Positions 13,649-16,364 of a DNA stretch of 16,364 nucleotides are shown here, in pieces. How positions within the stretch are numbered: the stretch's first letter is position 1; each line of letters opens with the position of its first letter. Under the pieces are notes generated by a model that was given only the letters and a program-made list of their open reading frames with translations, did not search any database and was not told the DNA's origin. The DNA is taken from assembly GCA_045123075.1 (NCBI GenBank), contig JBGVIJ010000029.1, positions 1-16,364 of the forward strand. Direction: 5' to 3'. Source of the stretch: JAHHUH01 sp045123075. Lineage in GTDB: Bacteria > Bacillota > Negativicutes > Acidaminococcales > Acidaminococcaceae. The translations under genes were made by a program, and so were the position numbers.

Positions 13649-13676
13649 TTGCAATAAGTTTAGCGTATGCTATAAT
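13649..13676 (+). promoter_or_regulatory. pgi promoter with extended -10
   Basis: TTGCAA (13649-13654) and TATAAT (13671-13676) are spaced by 16 bp, with TGC directly before the -10. The 12-mer GTATGCTATAAT is identical to that of suf promoter P1. Confidence 0.7.
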
Positions 13677-13708
13677 CAATGTAATATAACATTTTAATAG
13701 GTGGTTTA

Positions 13709-15154
13709 ATGCTTACTGATGGAAAAATTCAGTTGCCCAGTGGTTTTATTTTTGACTATGCAACTATGATGGGTAACTGCCGTATAACTGAAAATGATTT
13801 ACTAGAATTGAAGGAGCGTATGCAAAATGCTGCTGCTGCCATTAATGAAATGCGTAAGAGCGGTTTTACTAAAGCACATCTTTCTAAAGATGGTGCTCCT
13901 GAACCTGTTTATTTCACTCACCTTCCCTACGTTAAAGAAGGCAATCCTAATACTCCCGACTCCATTGCAAAATTCCAAGAATTCTCTACATATATGCAAG
14001 ATGAAGTAGATGCTGTTATCTTCTTGGGTGTTGGTGGATCTTATTTAGGCAACAAAGTACTCTTTGATGTCTTCTGCGGTGGTGGCTGGAATAACTTTAA
14101 CCACCAAGAACGTAATAACTATCCGAGAATCTTCTTTGGTGGTAATAATCTTGACCCTTGGCAAAGCTTACATATTGTTCAACAAATGGAAAGCCTTGCT
14201 GAAAACAGAACCTCTAAAGGCGAAAAGTTCAAGCTTCTTTTAGTTCCTATTTCTAAATCCGGAACTACCTTGGAAACTTTAACTGCCTTTAGCTACTACT
14301 ACCAAGAGCTTAACAAAAAAGAAAACATCGTTGTTGACGTTGCAGTAGTAACTGATTTGAAGGAAGAAACTAATTCTCCGCTTTACAAATTGGCACAAGA
14401 AAACAACTGGCGAGCTTTTGACGTTAAAGAAGGTGTCGGTGGTCGTTTCTCCGTACTCAATGATGTAGGCTTCGTAACTGCAGCGGCCATCGGACTTGAT
14501 ATCGAACTCATTTTGGAAGGCGCACGTGCTATGGATAAAGCCTGCCAAAAAGCAGACTTCTCTAATCCTGCACTGTTAAACGCATCTTTGAAATACATTG
14601 CTGGTCAAAAATATGACTGCGATATTGAAGTATTCATGAGCTACGGTATGTGCCTTAAATCTTTGGGTGAATGGTATGTGCAACTTTTAGCTGAATCCTT
14701 AGGCAAACGTCACGACCGTGAAGGTGCTACCGTTCATTACGGACGCACCCCCATTGCAGCAGTAGGCAGTACGGATATGCACGCTCAAACGCAACAACAC
14801 CAAGATGGTAAACGTAACAAGGTTATCCAATTCTTGCAAGTTGATGAATTTGAGAAAGATGTTGTCTTAGGCAACCCCTTCCCCCATTTAGCCGACTTCG
14901 CTAAATATGATGGCGTATCCTTAAACCAAGCATTGCAAATTGCACTCTTAGCAAACCGTGAAGCTTTAGATAAAGATGACCGCTTTAGCGCACTCTATCG
15001 CTTACCTGCAATCAACGAATTCTACATTGGACAAATCTTCTACTTCTTAATGCTTTCCATCGCTTACGAAGGTGAACTTGCCAACGTAGATGCGTATGAC
15101 CAACCTGGCGTAGAAGCTTACAAAAAAATTATCAAACGTGAATTAGGAAGATAG
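13709..15154 (+). CDS. pgi: glucose-6-phosphate isomerase
   Basis: A 481-aa cytosolic enzyme interconverting glucose 6-phosphate and fructose 6-phosphate in glycolysis and gluconeogenesis. Family motifs in order: G-V-G-G-S-Y-L-G (107-114), phosphate-binding I-S-K-S-G-T-T-L-E-T (181-190), the PGI signature G-V-G-G-R-F-S-V-L (242-250), L-L-A-E-S-L-G-K (326-333) with the catalytic Glu E329, Q-Q-H-Q-D-G (362-367) with H364, and N-V-D-A-Y-D-Q-P-G-V-E-A-Y-K (459-472), where K472 is the expected C-terminal catalytic lysine. Length and motif order suit the shorter bacterial PGI type. AGGTGG is 4 nt before the ATG. It is a single-gene unit with its own promoter and terminator, and nothing suggests truncation. 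Confidence 0.97.
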   Translation: MLTDGKIQLPSGFIFDYATMMGNCRITENDLLELKERMQNAAAAINEMRKSGFTKAHLSKDGAPEPVYFTHLPYVKEGNPNTPDSIAKFQEFSTYMQDEVDAVIFLGVGGSYLGNKVLFDVFCGGGWNNFNHQERNNYPRIFFGGNNLDPWQSLHIVQQMESLAENRTSKGEKFKLLLVPISKSGTTLETLTAFSYYYQELNKKENIVVDVAVVTDLKEETNSPLYKLAQENNWRAFDVKEGVGGRFSVLNDVGFVTAAAIGLDIELILEGARAMDKACQKADFSNPALLNASLKYIAGQKYDCDIEVFMSYGMCLKSLGEWYVQLLAESLGKRHDREGATVHYGRTPIAAVGSTDMHAQTQQHQDGKRNKVIQFLQVDEFEKDVVLGNPFPHLADFAKYDGVSLNQALQIALLANREALDKDDRFSALYRLPAINEFYIGQIFYFLMLSIAYEGELANVDAYDQPGVEAYKKIIKRELGR

Positions 15155-15169
15155 TAGTGAAAATACAAG

Positions 15170-15197
15170 AAGCCCGTACCTTATGGTACGGGCTTTA
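15170..15197. terminator. pgi terminator, possibly bidirectional
   Basis: AAGCCCGTACC and GGTACGGGCTT form an 11-bp perfect stem around the loop TTAT. Only a short T-run follows on the plus strand. It also lies downstream of the convergent minus-strand gene ending at 15240. Confidence 0.87.
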
Positions 15198-15239
15198 TCA
15201 TTAATCTATATTATTTCACTGAGTTTTATTATAACACAC

Positions 15240-16184
15240 CTATGTCAATTCACTTATTTTTCTTTTCTCCAAAACTACATTTACATAGTCATCTAAATTA
15301 TTACTACCAACATATTGAGCACCCTCCTCCATAACAAATAAATCTTCAGCATCAACCAAAATTAACTCACCCATTTCATTAACATCTAATACTTTATTTT
15401 CAATATTAGCTTGACAAGCCATATCGGCATATTCTTTGGGATATTTATGGGAAAATTCACCTAGTAATTTTTTCTTTTCTAATTCATCTTCAGTCGCAGT
15501 GCGCCACGATAATAATCTATCACTAACAGTAATAATGCTAGCACCCTGAGGAAAAGGTCCTCTTTTATTAATATATGCTTGAATCTTATTCGTTTCAAAT
15601 TCATACAATAATTTATGGTCTATATTTTCCATAACACACTTAATAATATTGTATATTGTTTTAATAACAAATTCTCCATATTTTCTTGCATCGTCTTCTA
15701 ATGCAAATTCTCCCCTATGCACAACCCTATTTCTTATACCCGCCATATCCATAAAATTTGAATAATTAAAAGGACTTCTACCAAATCGGCCTAAAAACAT
15801 TGTACAGAATGACCCTAATTGACGTTCTGATTGTTTCTCCATGAAATTCCACAAATATTTAAACTCTTTACCTTCAATGCCTTTTTCTTTAAATATTATC
15901 TCTATAACAAACTCAAAACATCTCTCTAAAGCTGAAGCAAAATTAAAAATAGACTCCCTATAGTATTTATCTACAAAATCTTCAACAGCCATATTTAACA
16001 ATGTTTCAAACAATAACTCTTGAATTACTATAACATTATGGTGTCCATTTTCACACTTAAACTCTATATGCTTTTTATAATTTGTATTATGAAGTTTATA
16101 AAATTTATTTAAAGGCAACCTGCCTGCTTTTATATCATTTTGAATACATTGCATACAGCAAATATCAATAAACCTTCCCGCCAT
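15240..16184 (-). CDS. uncharacterised protein with putative zinc cluster and HEPN-like R-x4-H motif
   Basis: A 314-aa soluble protein I cannot assign to a named family. The N terminus has C9, C10 and C13 (C-C-M-Q-C), then C44 and H48/H49 (K-C-E-N-G-H-H), a spacing that could form a zinc-binding finger. A helical middle domain (about 60-190) contains I-R-N-R-V-V-H-R-G (150-158): R151-N-x-x-x-H156 fits the R-N-x3-H active-site motif of HEPN-domain RNases found in toxins and defence proteins. The C-terminal part is acidic and charged. The start is ATG 16184, with GGAGGT 5 nt upstream; an in-frame ATG at 16196 overlaps that site. The gene is visibly AT-rich compared with pgi and sits beside repeats resembling a mobile-element end, so recent acquisition is likely. 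RNase activity is a hypothesis only. Confidence 0.7.
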   Translation of the reverse strand: MAGRFIDICCMQCIQNDIKAGRLPLNKFYKLHNTNYKKHIEFKCENGHHNVIVIQELLFETLLNMAVEDFVDKYYRESIFNFASALERCFEFVIEIIFKEKGIEGKEFKYLWNFMEKQSERQLGSFCTMFLGRFGRSPFNYSNFMDMAGIRNRVVHRGEFALEDDARKYGEFVIKTIYNIIKCVMENIDHKLLYEFETNKIQAYINKRGPFPQGASIITVSDRLLSWRTATEDELEKKKLLGEFSHKYPKEYADMACQANIENKVLDVNEMGELILVDAEDLFVMEEGAQYVGSNNLDDYVNVVLEKRKISELT

Positions 16185-16228
16185 AAATACCTCCATAAAT
16201 AAATCCGCTATACAAAAATAAAGAACTA

Positions 16229-16364
16229 TATGTCATCTTTTGGGCTGTGCCCGCCCCTATGTCATAATTCGAGCCCGTTTCCACTATACCGTTTTGGGGT
16301 TTCGCTTTGTCATTTCTTGGGGTGGTAGCTTTCACATTTATGAGCCCATAGCTATGTCATTTTT
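16229..16364. mobile_element. TGTCAT direct-repeat zone, possible IS-element terminus (continues beyond window)
   Basis: Four copies of T(A/T)TGTCAT-type repeats begin near 16229, 16258, 16306 and 16353 (spacings 29, 48, 47), in a GC-richer stretch interspersed with AGCCC/GGGGT motifs. No reading frame of note crosses it. Multiple direct repeats with a TGTCATTTTT core recall the terminal transposase-binding zones of IS21-type elements, but the transposase genes would lie outside the window, so the assignment is tentative. Confidence 0.4.

Noticed and set aside
16229..16364. CRISPR array
   Set aside because: The repeated unit is only about 8 nt with unequal spacing; there are no 25-37-nt repeats and no cas genes.

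Overview
The window looks like a low-GC anaerobic Bacillota chromosome. Negativicutes (Acidaminococcaceae/Phascolarctobacterium-like) is my best guess, from the two-gene SUF operon with a cysteine-rich SufC, the SLC13/DASS transporter and the general style of the housekeeping proteins. This is an inference; no 16S rRNA or ribosomal-protein marker is present. Most genes carry clear GGAGG-type ribosome binding sites, and many have textbook TTGNNN-17-TATAAT promoters and strong intrinsic terminators. No stretch without a gene exceeds 300 bases.

Region 1 (1-2623) is an AT-rich accessory patch. A DUF5677-like protein (minus strand) is divergent from a two-gene AbiE-type toxin-antitoxin/abortive-infection module (plus strand): a DUF6088/AbiEi-like winged-helix antitoxin overlapping an AbiEii nucleotidyltransferase toxin. 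The two units share a compact back-to-back promoter region that contains a perfect 30-bp palindrome over the -10 of the DUF5677 gene and a second inverted repeat at the abiE transcription start. A 60-aa two-helix membrane protein and a terminator close this side.

Region 2 (2872-5841) is an operon of an M20-family amidohydrolase and a DHA2-type MFS transporter, with its own promoter and an upstream dyad. Region 3 (5846-8851, all minus) holds lgt, tRNA-Arg(ACG) with its own consensus promoter, sfsA and an RlmI-type rRNA methyltransferase. Region 4 (8852-11112) is a compact SUF-like iron-sulfur assembly operon made of only a SufC ATPase, with an unusual cysteine-rich insertion, and one SufB/SufD scaffold, behind tandem extended -10 promoters. 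Region 5 (11112-13625) is a LysR regulator divergent from a DASS-type anion transporter, with a 17-bp dyad over the lysR -10. Region 6 (13649-15197) is glucose-6-phosphate isomerase with promoter and terminator.

Region 7 (15240-16364) turns AT-rich and accessory again: a protein with a putative N-terminal zinc-binding cluster and an R-x4-H (HEPN-like) motif, followed by a run of TGTCAT repeats that resembles the terminal repeat zone of an IS element (possibly IS21-like) continuing past the window.

The best candidates for something beyond routine annotation are the cysteine-rich SufC in a two-gene SUF operon, the AbiE/DUF5677 divergent module with its operator-like palindromes, and the HEPN-like gene beside the putative mobile-element end.
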